DNA of 5,948 bases, from contig CALGOI010000100.1 of NCBI GenBank assembly GCA_937959065.1, positions 1-5,948 on the forward strand, in the 5' to 3' direction. The notes below the pieces were generated by a model. That model made no database searches. It saw nothing but the letters and a program-made list of their open reading frames with translations, and was not told the DNA's origin. The position numbers were made by a program, and so were the translations under genes. Numbering within the stretch: position 1 is the stretch's first letter; each line of letters opens with the position of its first letter. Source of the DNA: an uncultured Ignavibacteriota bacterium (GTDB taxonomy: Bacteria > Bacteroidota > Ignavibacteria > Tepidaquicellales > Tepidaquicellaceae). This document shows, piece after piece, positions 1-5,948 of this stretch.

Positions 1-36
1 ATTATTGTGCTTAAAAGGTCTGCCAAGGAATGTCTA
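1..36. other. short non-coding tail after miaB
   Basis: Only 36 bases lie beyond the miaB TAA, beginning with a second in-frame TAG (34-36). I see no hairpin followed by a T-run on the minus strand, and no convincing start of another gene. The operon may continue or terminate outside the window. Confidence 0.4.
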
Positions 37-1473
37 TTATTTTATAACTTCTTCTACGATAGGTTCACCAAACAGCGTTGCGGAGTTAACTTTGTTTATC
101 TTTACCTGTACCAGGTCACCTATTTCATACTTTTTCTTACTCACCAGCTCACCGCTCTCGTTTACGAAGCTTGATTCTTTGGGAATGATCACGGATTTGT
201 TACAGTCGGTTCTGCCCATATACTGCTCATCGGATTTCCTGCTGAGTGATTCCACCAGAACTTCCATCTCTTTTCCAATCAGCTCACTGTGTATCTCGTA
301 AGTTATCTTCCTCTGAAGGTCTATTATCTCTTCTAACCTCCTCTTCTTCGTCTCATCACTTATATCGTCGGGCATTCTGTAAGCCTTGGTGTTCTCTCTT
401 CTGGAGTAAGTGAATGTATATGCGCTGTCATACCTTACTTCTCTTATTACATCGAGAGTCATTTTATGCTCTTCCTCAGTCTCACTAGGGAAACTCGATA
501 TAATATCCGTCGACAATCCAATCCCCGGCATCATATCCCGGGCTTTTTTCATCACCTTCATATAATGTTCGACCGAGTACAACCTGTTCATCTTCTGAAG
601 CACTCTGTCTGAACCTGACTGGATCGGAAGGTGAATATACTTGCAAATATTGTTATACTCTGCCATCGTCTCGAGCAGTTTATCGGAACAGTCATAAGGA
701 TGAGATGTCGTATACCTTATGCGCATTTCAGGGAGCTCCTTAGCACAGGCAGCAAGCAGATCAGCGAAATCAAAATCATCATACTTGTATGAATTCACAT
801 TCTGTCCAAGAAGCCAGACATCTTTCACACCTTCATCCCATAACCTCTTCGCTTCTTCTAATATGTTCTTATGGTTCCTGCTTCTCTCACGTCCGCGTGT
901 AAATGGCACTACACAGAATGTACAAAACTTATCACACCCCCTCATTATCGATAACCATGCCGTTATTCCTTCCTTCCTGACAGGAACAATGTCATCATAT
1001 GTTTCCACCCTTGATAGTTGAACTGCGATTCCCTTCTCTCCGTGGATCATCGCGTTATCTATCAAAGACGGTACTTTCCTGTATTCGTCCGGTCCGACTA
1101 TGATATCGACAATTTTTAACTCATCGATCAGCTTCTTCCTCAATCTCTCTGCCATGCATCCCAGGACACCTACAACGAGATTGGGATTTTGCTTCTTATA
1201 CGCCTGGAGCTGTCCGAGACGTGTATAGACCCTTGTTTCGGCATTCTCCCTGATACTGCATGTATTAAGAAGGATTACATCAGAGTTATCGATATCACCC
1301 GATTCGTTATATCCGTAATCGCTTAAAATACTGAGCACGATCTCCGAGTCGGAATAATTCATTTGGCAGCCGTAGGTTTCGATGTAGACCTTCTTGTCAT
1401 TGGAATTTTTGTTGAAACTCTGCTTGACCGGCTGTTCGGGTTGGTTATTTATTATGAGATGATCTAACTTCAC
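37..1473 (-). CDS. miaB: tRNA-2-methylthio-N6-dimethylallyladenosine synthase MiaB (radical SAM methylthiotransferase)
   Basis: MiaB adds a methylthio group to C2 of i6A at position 37 of tRNAs reading UNN codons, using SAM and two 4Fe-4S clusters in the cytoplasm. The 478-residue product is full length for the family. The N-terminal methylthiotransferase domain (about 28-145) carries the three auxiliary-cluster cysteines C36 (YGCQMN), C72 (NTCSIRENA) and C106 (LGCMAER). The radical SAM domain (about 170-385) has C180, C184 and C187 in GCDKFCTFC followed by VVPFTRGRERSR, which points to MiaB rather than RimO or MtaB. A TRAM RNA-binding domain follows (about 397-473; GRTDCNKSVI). The start is GTG at 1471-1473, whose G is also the last base of the upstream TAG stop. 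The next in-frame Met (M38) lies past the first cluster cysteine, so GTG is the best start. There is no Shine-Dalgarno sequence. The gene ends with tandem TAA TAG stops. The usual FPGE segment of the SAM-site loop reads FPSE (328-331). Confidence 0.96.
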   Translation of the reverse strand: MKLDHLIINNQPEQPVKQSFNKNSNDKKVYIETYGCQMNYSDSEIVLSILSDYGYNESGDIDNSDVILLNTCSIRENAETRVYTRLGQLQAYKKQNPNLVVGVLGCMAERLRKKLIDELKIVDIIVGPDEYRKVPSLIDNAMIHGEKGIAVQLSRVETYDDIVPVRKEGITAWLSIMRGCDKFCTFCVVPFTRGRERSRNHKNILEEAKRLWDEGVKDVWLLGQNVNSYKYDDFDFADLLAACAKELPEMRIRYTTSHPYDCSDKLLETMAEYNNICKYIHLPIQSGSDRVLQKMNRLYSVEHYMKVMKKARDMMPGIGLSTDIISSFPSETEEEHKMTLDVIREVRYDSAYTFTYSRRENTKAYRMPDDISDETKKRRLEEIIDLQRKITYEIHSELIGKEMEVLVESLSRKSDEQYMGRTDCNKSVIIPKESSFVNESGELVSKKKYEIGDLVQVKINKVNSATLFGEPIVEEVIK

Positions 1474-1946
1474 TATTCGATACCGTAAATTTTTACATCT
1501 CGTACGGTCAGATTATAATATTGACCCGTACAGATAGAGGCGAACAACAACATCCTGAAATGTACATCCGTCATTTTGTCAGGAGCATTTACTACTATCA
1601 TCTTATTACCATTGATAACAAGACCTTCCAGCTCAACTAAATTTACTGCACCGTTATCAATATAATACATTATTACATTTGACCTATCACCGTCAGTCAT
1701 CCCGGTAAATTCAATTCTTAACCTGCTGTAAGCAGTCATATCCAGAGTATCCAGGAAAAAATTCCTTACAAGATAGGACGAACAGGTACCATTTAAACTG
1801 TCCAGCAATCCCGGTTTTTCATATAAAAGATCACCGCCGGTTAAACCGGAATTGTTTTCGCCTCCGGTAATCGTGTCGCTCTCACTGCAGCCGATAAACA
1901 TACCTGACAAAACTATCCCCCATACGATCAATAGTTTCTTAAGCAT
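1473..1946 (-). CDS. predicted small lipoprotein of unknown function, embedded between dxs and miaB
   Basis: I do not recognise this 157-residue protein. It begins with a lipoprotein signal peptide: KK at 3-4, a hydrophobic stretch at 5-18 and a lipobox FIGC with the acceptor cysteine at C20. It is therefore expected to be exported, lipidated and membrane-anchored. A Gly/Asn/Ser-rich linker (about 21-40) leads into one domain (about 45-157) with alternating hydrophobic segments (for example RLRIEF, KMIVV, NLTVRDVKIYGIE). These suggest a small beta-sandwich, but that is inference. C55 and C139 are the only other cysteines and could form a disulfide. The start is ATG at 1944-1946, inside the last codons of dxs (8-base overlap), with an A-rich leader (AAAAGAAAAGAAAA) just before it. 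The TAG stop shares one base with the miaB GTG. Translation is thus probably coupled to both neighbours, although a surface lipoprotein has no evident link to isoprenoid or tRNA chemistry. Confidence 0.85.
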   Translation of the reverse strand: MLKKLLIVWGIVLSGMFIGCSESDTITGGENNSGLTGGDLLYEKPGLLDSLNGTCSSYLVRNFFLDTLDMTAYSRLRIEFTGMTDGDRSNVIMYYIDNGAVNLVELEGLVINGNKMIVVNAPDKMTDVHFRMLLFASICTGQYYNLTVRDVKIYGIE

Positions 1947-3861
1947 TTTTCTTTTCTTTTATTAAATGTGCTCTTACCACATCGGCAATTCCCTTGTCGT
2001 CGATTTTCAACTCTTCGTGTAATTCCTCCGGTTTACCGTGATCAATAAATTTATCCGGTATTCCGTGTAATACAATATCATTCTTGTAATTATGCTGAAT
2101 TGCAAATTCCGATACCGCGCTTCCGAATCCGCCCATGATAACATTGTCTTCAACTGTCAGTACCTTATCGAACCTGCTGAATACGTCCATTAACATTTCT
2201 ATATCCAGCGGTTTTACAAATCTCATGTTTATCACTTCCGCTTCGATACCATCCCGGCTCAGAAATTCCGCTGCCTGCATAGAATTATTAACCATGTTTC
2301 CTATCGCGAGTATTGCTACATCCTTTCCTTCTCTTACTCTTTCCGATTTTCCTATCGGCAGCTGCTCATACTCAGTGATCTCCACTCCTAACGCATTACC
2401 TCTCGGGTAACGGATGGCAATCGGCCCGCGTTTGTACATTGTCGCGGTATATAACATCTTCCTGAGCTCATCTTCATCCTTAGGCGCCATAACAACCATC
2501 CCCGGTATCATTCTCAGATAACTAAGATCAAATGTACCGTGATGAGTCGGACCGTCCGCGCCAACAAGACCTGCTCTATCGAGAACAAACACTACCGGCA
2601 GCTTCTGTATTGCTACATCATGAATTATCTGGTCGAATGCTCTTTGAAGGAATGTCGAGTATATAGCGCAAACCGGTGTATAGCCTTCCGTTGCAAGTCC
2701 TGCCGCGAATGTCACAGCATGCTGCTCCGCTATACCAACGTCATAATACCTGTCCGGTACTTCTTTCTGCAGCGCATTAAGGCCCGTTCCGCTTGGCATT
2801 GCTGCCGTTATACCGATTATTTTATCGTCTTTCTTTGCAAGATCAACCAATGCATCACCGAATATCTTAGTATAGCTAATACCTGAAGACTTCTTCAGCA
2901 CCTTTCCTGTCTCTTTATCAAAGGGAGTAAGTGCGTGGATCTTCTCGGGATGAGCATCCGCGTATGATGGTCCTTTACCTTTCTCTGTTACCACATGTAA
3001 AAGAATTGGTCCGGACATTTTATGTATTTCATCGAGTACCTTAACCAGGTTCACCACGTTATGCCCGTTGATTGGTCCAAAATACCTGAAGCCCATCGCT
3101 TCGAACAACATTCCCGGTGTAATCACACCTTTTATGCTTCCTTCAATTCTTGAAGCGGCTCTTCTTAACCTGTCGCTGGTCTTCTTCTCTAAGCTTCCCG
3201 TCAGTTCCCATACGTAATTCCTGAACTTGTTATACGCTTCATTCGTCAAAAACTCGTTAAAGTAATTCTGCACCGACCAGTTATTCGGTGCTATTGACAT
3301 TTTATTATCATTCAGTACAACCGTAATATCTTTTTTGAGAAGTCCAATGTTATTCATCGCTTCATACGGCATACCGCCTGTCATAGCCCCGTCACCTATA
3401 ACAGCCACTACTTTGTAATTTCTCTTCTGGTAATCCCGTGCAGCAGCAATACCAAGCGCAGCGGAAACTGAAGTCGAAGCGTGCCCTGCTCCGAATACAT
3501 CATACTCGCTTTCGGTCCTCTTTAGAAATCCGCTTATACCTTCTTTCTGACGGATGGTTTGGAGTGCTTCTTTCCTTCCTGTCAATATCTTATGAATGTA
3601 ACCCTGGTGACCAACATCCCATATAAGCTTGTCATCAGGTGTGTTATATATATAATGCAAAGCAAGTGTCAGTTCGACTACACCAAGTGACGCGCCAAGA
3701 TGACCGCCAATCTTTGAAATAGTATCGATAAGATACTCCCTCAGTTCATCCGATAATTCACGGAGATCCATCAGGTTCAGTTTCTTCAGATCCCTTGGAT
3801 ATTCAATATCTTTTAAAAATTTGGTCTTACTAATGTCATAATGGTTTGTGGTCATCGTCAT
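1939..3861 (-). CDS. dxs: 1-deoxy-D-xylulose-5-phosphate synthase
   Basis: Dxs condenses pyruvate and glyceraldehyde 3-phosphate, with loss of CO2, to make DXP. This is the first step of the MEP route to IPP and DMAPP, and DXP is also a precursor of thiamine and, in some bacteria, pyridoxal. The 640-residue product is full length (the E. coli enzyme is about 620). Seen in order: HLGASLG (54-60); WDVGHQGY (81-88); the thiamine diphosphate/Mg motif GDGAMTGG (156-163) completed by LNDNKMSI (183-190); the transketolase pyrimidine-binding region with catalytic glutamate E379 in VGIAEQHAVTFAAG; DRAGLVGADGPTHHG (428-442); RYPRG (484-488); and a C-terminal transketolase domain (about 505-630). The start is ATG at 3859-3861; a second ATG two codons later (3853-3855) is equally possible. 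It follows xseB after 8 bases and its end overlaps the downstream lipoprotein gene. The farnesyl diphosphate synthase gene ispA, often next to dxs and xseB, is absent. Confidence 0.97.
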   Translation of the reverse strand: MTMTTNHYDISKTKFLKDIEYPRDLKKLNLMDLRELSDELREYLIDTISKIGGHLGASLGVVELTLALHYIYNTPDDKLIWDVGHQGYIHKILTGRKEALQTIRQKEGISGFLKRTESEYDVFGAGHASTSVSAALGIAAARDYQKRNYKVVAVIGDGAMTGGMPYEAMNNIGLLKKDITVVLNDNKMSIAPNNWSVQNYFNEFLTNEAYNKFRNYVWELTGSLEKKTSDRLRRAASRIEGSIKGVITPGMLFEAMGFRYFGPINGHNVVNLVKVLDEIHKMSGPILLHVVTEKGKGPSYADAHPEKIHALTPFDKETGKVLKKSSGISYTKIFGDALVDLAKKDDKIIGITAAMPSGTGLNALQKEVPDRYYDVGIAEQHAVTFAAGLATEGYTPVCAIYSTFLQRAFDQIIHDVAIQKLPVVFVLDRAGLVGADGPTHHGTFDLSYLRMIPGMVVMAPKDEDELRKMLYTATMYKRGPIAIRYPRGNALGVEITEYEQLPIGKSERVREGKDVAILAIGNMVNNSMQAAEFLSRDGIEAEVINMRFVKPLDIEMLMDVFSRFDKVLTVEDNVIMGGFGSAVSEFAIQHNYKNDIVLHGIPDKFIDHGKPEELHEELKIDDKGIADVVRAHLIKEKKNA

Positions 3862-3869
3862 TGGTTAGG

Positions 3870-4085
3870 TTAAGAATTGGATTCTTCTTTTATTTTCTCG
3901 ATTTTTAACTCAGTCTCGTTGAGTTTCGTCCGGCAAAACTTTAAAAGCTCGAGCCCCTCCTGGTAATAATTCATTACATTATCGAGAGTTGTCTCGTCGA
4001 TTTCGTTCTCCAGCTTGCTTAGTATTTCTTCAAGTCTTTTAAATGAATTTTCGAATGTCGGTTCCCCGCTTTTCTGCTTTGCCAA
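3870..4085 (-). CDS. xseB: exodeoxyribonuclease VII small subunit
   Basis: XseB is the small, non-catalytic subunit of exonuclease VII. Several copies bind the helical arm of each XseA to form an enzyme that degrades single-stranded DNA to oligonucleotides. The 71-residue product matches the family in length and pattern: FENSFKRLEEILSKLE (11-26), YYQEGLELLKFC (40-51) and a charged helix KLNETELKIEKI (54-65), together a helical hairpin. The start appears to be TTG at 4083-4085. An in-frame TAA sits directly before it (4086-4088), and the first in-frame ATG is at codon 38, in the middle of the domain. Starting at TTG gives MAKQKSGEPTFE, which lines up well with the E. coli beginning (MPKKNEAPASFE). 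It lies 17 bases after xseA with no Shine-Dalgarno sequence, so expression may depend on coupling to xseA. Function is secure from family and neighbour; the start is slightly less so. Confidence 0.94.
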   Translation of the reverse strand: MAKQKSGEPTFENSFKRLEEILSKLENEIDETTLDNVMNYYQEGLELLKFCRTKLNETELKIEKIKEESNS

Positions 4086-4102
4086 TTATTTATAAATGAA
4101 AA

Positions 4103-5287
4103 TTAATTTATTTTTGCTTCTTTATTTCCGTCGAAGAATTTTAGATTTACATTGTCCCCGGCTTTGAGTTTCGCTGACCTGGTAACTATGCCGTCCTCAT
4201 TCTCGACCATCACATATCCGCGTCTTAGAGAGGTATCAGGATTAACATTCGCAAGTATCTTGTCTATGTAGTTTAAACTGTTATTTAAACTATAAAATTT
4301 CTCATGAATGGACTTTTCTATAACCTTATCAATATCATCGAGCCTGTATTTATACTCACTTAAAATATCAACAGGGCGGTTAAAAGCATAGCTTCCCGCC
4401 AGTGAGTCTAAATCCTCCCTTAAGTTATTGATTTTATCCTCTATTGCGCAATTAATATAATACTCAAATTGTTTTATTCTTTCAAGTAATTCCCTTTTAT
4501 CGGGAAAAATGAGTTCCGCGGCCGCTGATGGCGTTGGAGCTCTCAAATCTGCTGTAAAATCAGCAATTGTGAAATCGACTTCGTGACCAATCGCGCTGAC
4601 TATCGGAATCTGTGATTGAAAAATCGCTCTCGCAACGATTTCTTCGTTAAATGCCCATAGATCTTCGAGTGAGCCTCCGCCTCTCGCCAGAACCAGCACA
4701 TCAAGATCCAGATCCATTATATGGGCCAGATTAATTGCTTTTACGATAGTTCTTGGTGAAGTCATTCCCTGTACTGTCACTGGGAATAAGTAAATCTCTG
4801 CCATTGGATAACGCTTCGATGCTACATTACAAAAATCCTTTATCACCGCTCCGGTCTCTGATGTTATAATCCCAACTCTCTGCGGATATTCCGGCAGTTC
4901 TTTCTTATGCTCTTCATCGAACAATCCTTCTTCGTGAAGACGCGTTTTTAATCTCTCGAATGCTAACTGTAATTCACCAACACCGGCTGTCTCAATGTCG
5001 AAAACATCTATCTGGTAAGTACCCCTTCCTTCAAACACAGTCACTCTGCCTTTAAGCAGCACCTTCATTCCGTCTTCAGGTGTGAATTGCAGGTCCACAT
5101 TTCTGGAATTCCACATAACACAAGATATCTGCGCTCTCTCGTCCTTAATGCTGAAATAGTAATGCCCTGATGAAGTATGTATCTTGAAATTTGATATTTC
5201 TCCAAGCAAATAAACGAAAGGAAAGTTACTTTCGACAAGCATTTTCAGCTCTCTGCTGAGTTCGGAAACACTTATGGGGTTATTCAA
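4103..5287 (-). CDS. xseA: exodeoxyribonuclease VII large subunit
   Basis: XseA is the catalytic subunit of exonuclease VII, which acts on single-stranded DNA in repair and recombination. The 394-residue product has an N-terminal OB-fold (about 5-100; GEISNFKIHTSSGHYYFSIK), then the catalytic domain (about 110-300) with TSETGAVIKDF (142-152), ARGGGSLEDLWAFNEE (201-216) and SAIGHEVDFTIADF (231-244) followed by RAPTPSAAAEL. D151, R202, H235 and D238 correspond to family active-site residues. A helical arm follows, then the C-terminal segment SLRRGYVMV (353-361), so the gene is intact. It is about 60 residues shorter than the E. coli protein, mainly in the arm. The start is TTG at 5285-5287: the only earlier in-frame near-start is CTG at 5309-5311, the in-frame stop TGA is at 5315-5317, and residues 5-19 already match the usual family beginning. 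It is the first gene of the operon. A short ATG frame ends across this start. Confidence 0.95.
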   Translation of the reverse strand: MNNPISVSELSRELKMLVESNFPFVYLLGEISNFKIHTSSGHYYFSIKDERAQISCVMWNSRNVDLQFTPEDGMKVLLKGRVTVFEGRGTYQIDVFDIETAGVGELQLAFERLKTRLHEEGLFDEEHKKELPEYPQRVGIITSETGAVIKDFCNVASKRYPMAEIYLFPVTVQGMTSPRTIVKAINLAHIMDLDLDVLVLARGGGSLEDLWAFNEEIVARAIFQSQIPIVSAIGHEVDFTIADFTADLRAPTPSAAAELIFPDKRELLERIKQFEYYINCAIEDKINNLREDLDSLAGSYAFNRPVDILSEYKYRLDDIDKVIEKSIHEKFYSLNNSLNYIDKILANVNPDTSLRRGYVMVENEDGIVTRSAKLKAGDNVNLKFFDGNKEAKIN

Positions 5288-5315
5288 GTATAAATCTAAC
5301 TTTAAATTCAGGCAT
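5280..5315 (-). other. possible 11-codon leader frame overlapping the xseA start
   Basis: On the minus strand an ATG at 5313-5315 opens an 11-codon frame (MPEFKVRFILE) that stops with TAA at 5280-5282. This stop lies just inside xseA, whose TTG start is at 5285-5287 in another frame. The ATG lies about 18 bases after a TATAAT element on the same strand, a reasonable spacing for a short leader. If translated, a ribosome finishing here could reinitiate at the weak TTG. It could also be chance in AT-rich DNA, or mark an indel that separated xseA from an ATG start. There is no direct evidence of translation. Confidence 0.3.
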
Positions 5316-5369
5316 CAAAAAGTTAAATTACGCATTATATTTACTAAATTTAAGTCAAATACACTGAAA
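5288..5369. promoter_or_regulatory. divergent promoter region between the xseA operon and the plus-strand lipoprotein gene
   Basis: These 82 AT-rich bases are the only sizeable gap in the window and separate genes facing away from each other, so they should hold both promoters. On the minus strand TATAAT (5334-5339) is a perfect -10-like hexamer 46 bases before the xseA TTG. A TTGACT (5353-5358) precedes it, but the gap is only 13 bases, too short for a standard -35. On the plus strand TATATT (5336-5341) overlaps it and lies 28 bases before the lipoprotein ATG. TAAATTTA (5345-5352) is a short palindrome. Location is strong evidence for promoters; the exact elements are guesses, especially as Bacteroidota-type promoters differ from the E. 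coli consensus. Confidence 0.45.
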
Positions 5370-5948
5370 ATGATGACAAAACAAGTAAAAATCAAACTAT
5401 GGGTCATACTTGTGATGGGGATAGTAACTCTGACGATGTATTCGTGCAGCAGTGACAATATTATAACACAAATATTTTCAAATGAGGTTACGGCTAAAGA
5501 CCGGCTCGACTCAGCAAATGCTCAGGCTAAGCTTGAGTATGGTGATTCGACCGACCTGGTACTGATCTATGGCAAGAATGTAAAAGCAAACGGTACAACC
5601 GATATTACTGCTCTTACAATTCTTACTAGCGGCAGTCTTGATTCGATCGGTACGTGGATCTACACTTACAAATCACCGGGCACCAGTTCATTCCGGTTAT
5701 ACGCTCCAGATCCCGTTCCCGGTCAAATGGATTGCATTAACCTGACACAATTCTTTAATCCGCTCGACCTGTTAAGCTTGATCGCTGATACATCCGCGGC
5801 TAATATAATCGAAGGCGCGCTGCAGCTGATCATAAACAGTAACATAAAAATTACGACTCCACCAGGAGTTTTGATCGACAGCGATGTCGCGTTGAATTAC
5901 GCTAATACTGAATCACAGATTATTAAATTCGATGCTAACTTTAATCCA
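5370..5948 (+). CDS. predicted lipoprotein, partial (3' end beyond the window)
   Basis: An open frame of 193 codons runs without a stop to the window edge. It starts with two adjacent ATGs (5370 and 5373); I give the first. The N-terminus is a lipoprotein signal: lysines at 4, 7 and 9, a hydrophobic stretch at 10-22, then MYSC with the acceptor cysteine at C26, followed by SSDN. The lipobox is atypical, with Met and Tyr at -3 and -2, but a small Ser at -1 and the overall layout fit. The exported part looks rich in beta strands (TDLVLIYGKNVKANG, TWIYTYK, SFRLYAP) with a hydrophobic helical stretch near 129-156. C122 is the only other cysteine in the visible part. I recognise no domain, and it does not look like the 157-residue lipoprotein in the operon. 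It is read away from xseA and probably has its own promoter. No Shine-Dalgarno sequence is present. Confidence 0.8.
   Translation, partial: MMTKQVKIKLWVILVMGIVTLTMYSCSSDNIITQIFSNEVTAKDRLDSANAQAKLEYGDSTDLVLIYGKNVKANGTTDITALTILTSGSLDSIGTWIYTYKSPGTSSFRLYAPDPVPGQMDCINLTQFFNPLDLLSLIADTSAANIIEGALQLIINSNIKITTPPGVLIDSDVALNYANTESQIIKFDANFNP

Noticed and set aside
1..36. Possible terminator after miaB
   Set aside because: No inverted repeat with a following T-run on the minus strand is visible in the 36 bases available.
5..301. Plus-strand open frame of 98 codons
   Set aside because: It lies wholly antisense to the conserved TRAM end of miaB and its translation is Ser/Leu/Phe-rich with no recognisable motif.
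719..1021. Plus-strand open frame of 100 codons
   Set aside because: Antisense to the radical SAM core of miaB; low-complexity Ser-rich product and no start signal.
2135..2886. Two plus-strand open frames (2135-2410 and 2539-2886)
   Set aside because: Both are antisense to well-conserved parts of dxs and show no protein-family features.
3438..3626. Plus-strand open frame of 62 codons
   Set aside because: Antisense to the conserved dxs N-terminal region; no motif.
4088..4097. Perfect 10-base palindrome ATTTATAAAT between xseA and xseB
   Set aside because: Too short and AT-only for a stable hairpin or a convincing operator; expected by chance in such DNA.
4518..4525. GCGGCCGC in otherwise AT-rich DNA, as a possible cloning scar
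   Set aside because: It encodes part of the conserved PSAAAEL motif of XseA in frame, so it is natural coding sequence.
5353..5358. TTGACT as a -35 box for the TATAAT at 5334-5339
   Set aside because: The 13-base gap is too short for a standard sigma-70 type promoter, so I do not claim the pair.

Overview
The window holds a compact five-gene minus-strand operon, read from right to left as xseA, xseB, dxs, a small lipoprotein gene and miaB. A divergent plus-strand lipoprotein gene runs off the right edge. Almost every base is coding: the gaps inside the operon are 17 and 8 bases, and the last two junctions overlap by 8 and 1 bases. The only real intergenic region is the 82 bases between xseA and the divergent gene.

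The organism looks like a member of the Bacteroidota/Ignavibacteriota/Chlorobiota group. This is an inference from several things together: moderately AT-rich DNA, no Shine-Dalgarno sequence before any gene, an A-rich leader before the small lipoprotein gene, lipoproteins with short signal peptides, and the general look of the MiaB and Dxs sequences. I cannot name a genus.

By position: 1-36 is the short tail after miaB. 37-1473 is miaB (tRNA methylthiotransferase). 1473-1946 is a predicted lipoprotein of unknown function. 1939-3861 is dxs (first enzyme of the MEP isoprenoid pathway). 3870-4085 and 4103-5287 are xseB and xseA (exonuclease VII small and large subunits). 5288-5369 is the divergent control region. 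5370-5948 is the start of a second, unrelated-looking lipoprotein.

xseA and xseB encode two subunits of one nuclease. dxs and miaB are linked more loosely: Dxs feeds the pathway that makes DMAPP, DMAPP is used to isopentenylate A37 of some tRNAs, and MiaB then methylthiolates that base. The usual xseB-dxs neighbour ispA is absent here. Three of the five operon genes appear to start with TTG or GTG, and an 11-codon frame starting with ATG ends across the xseA start. These initiation features are the most unusual part of the window. I found no mobile element, CRISPR array, RNA gene or clear sign of a new multi-gene system.
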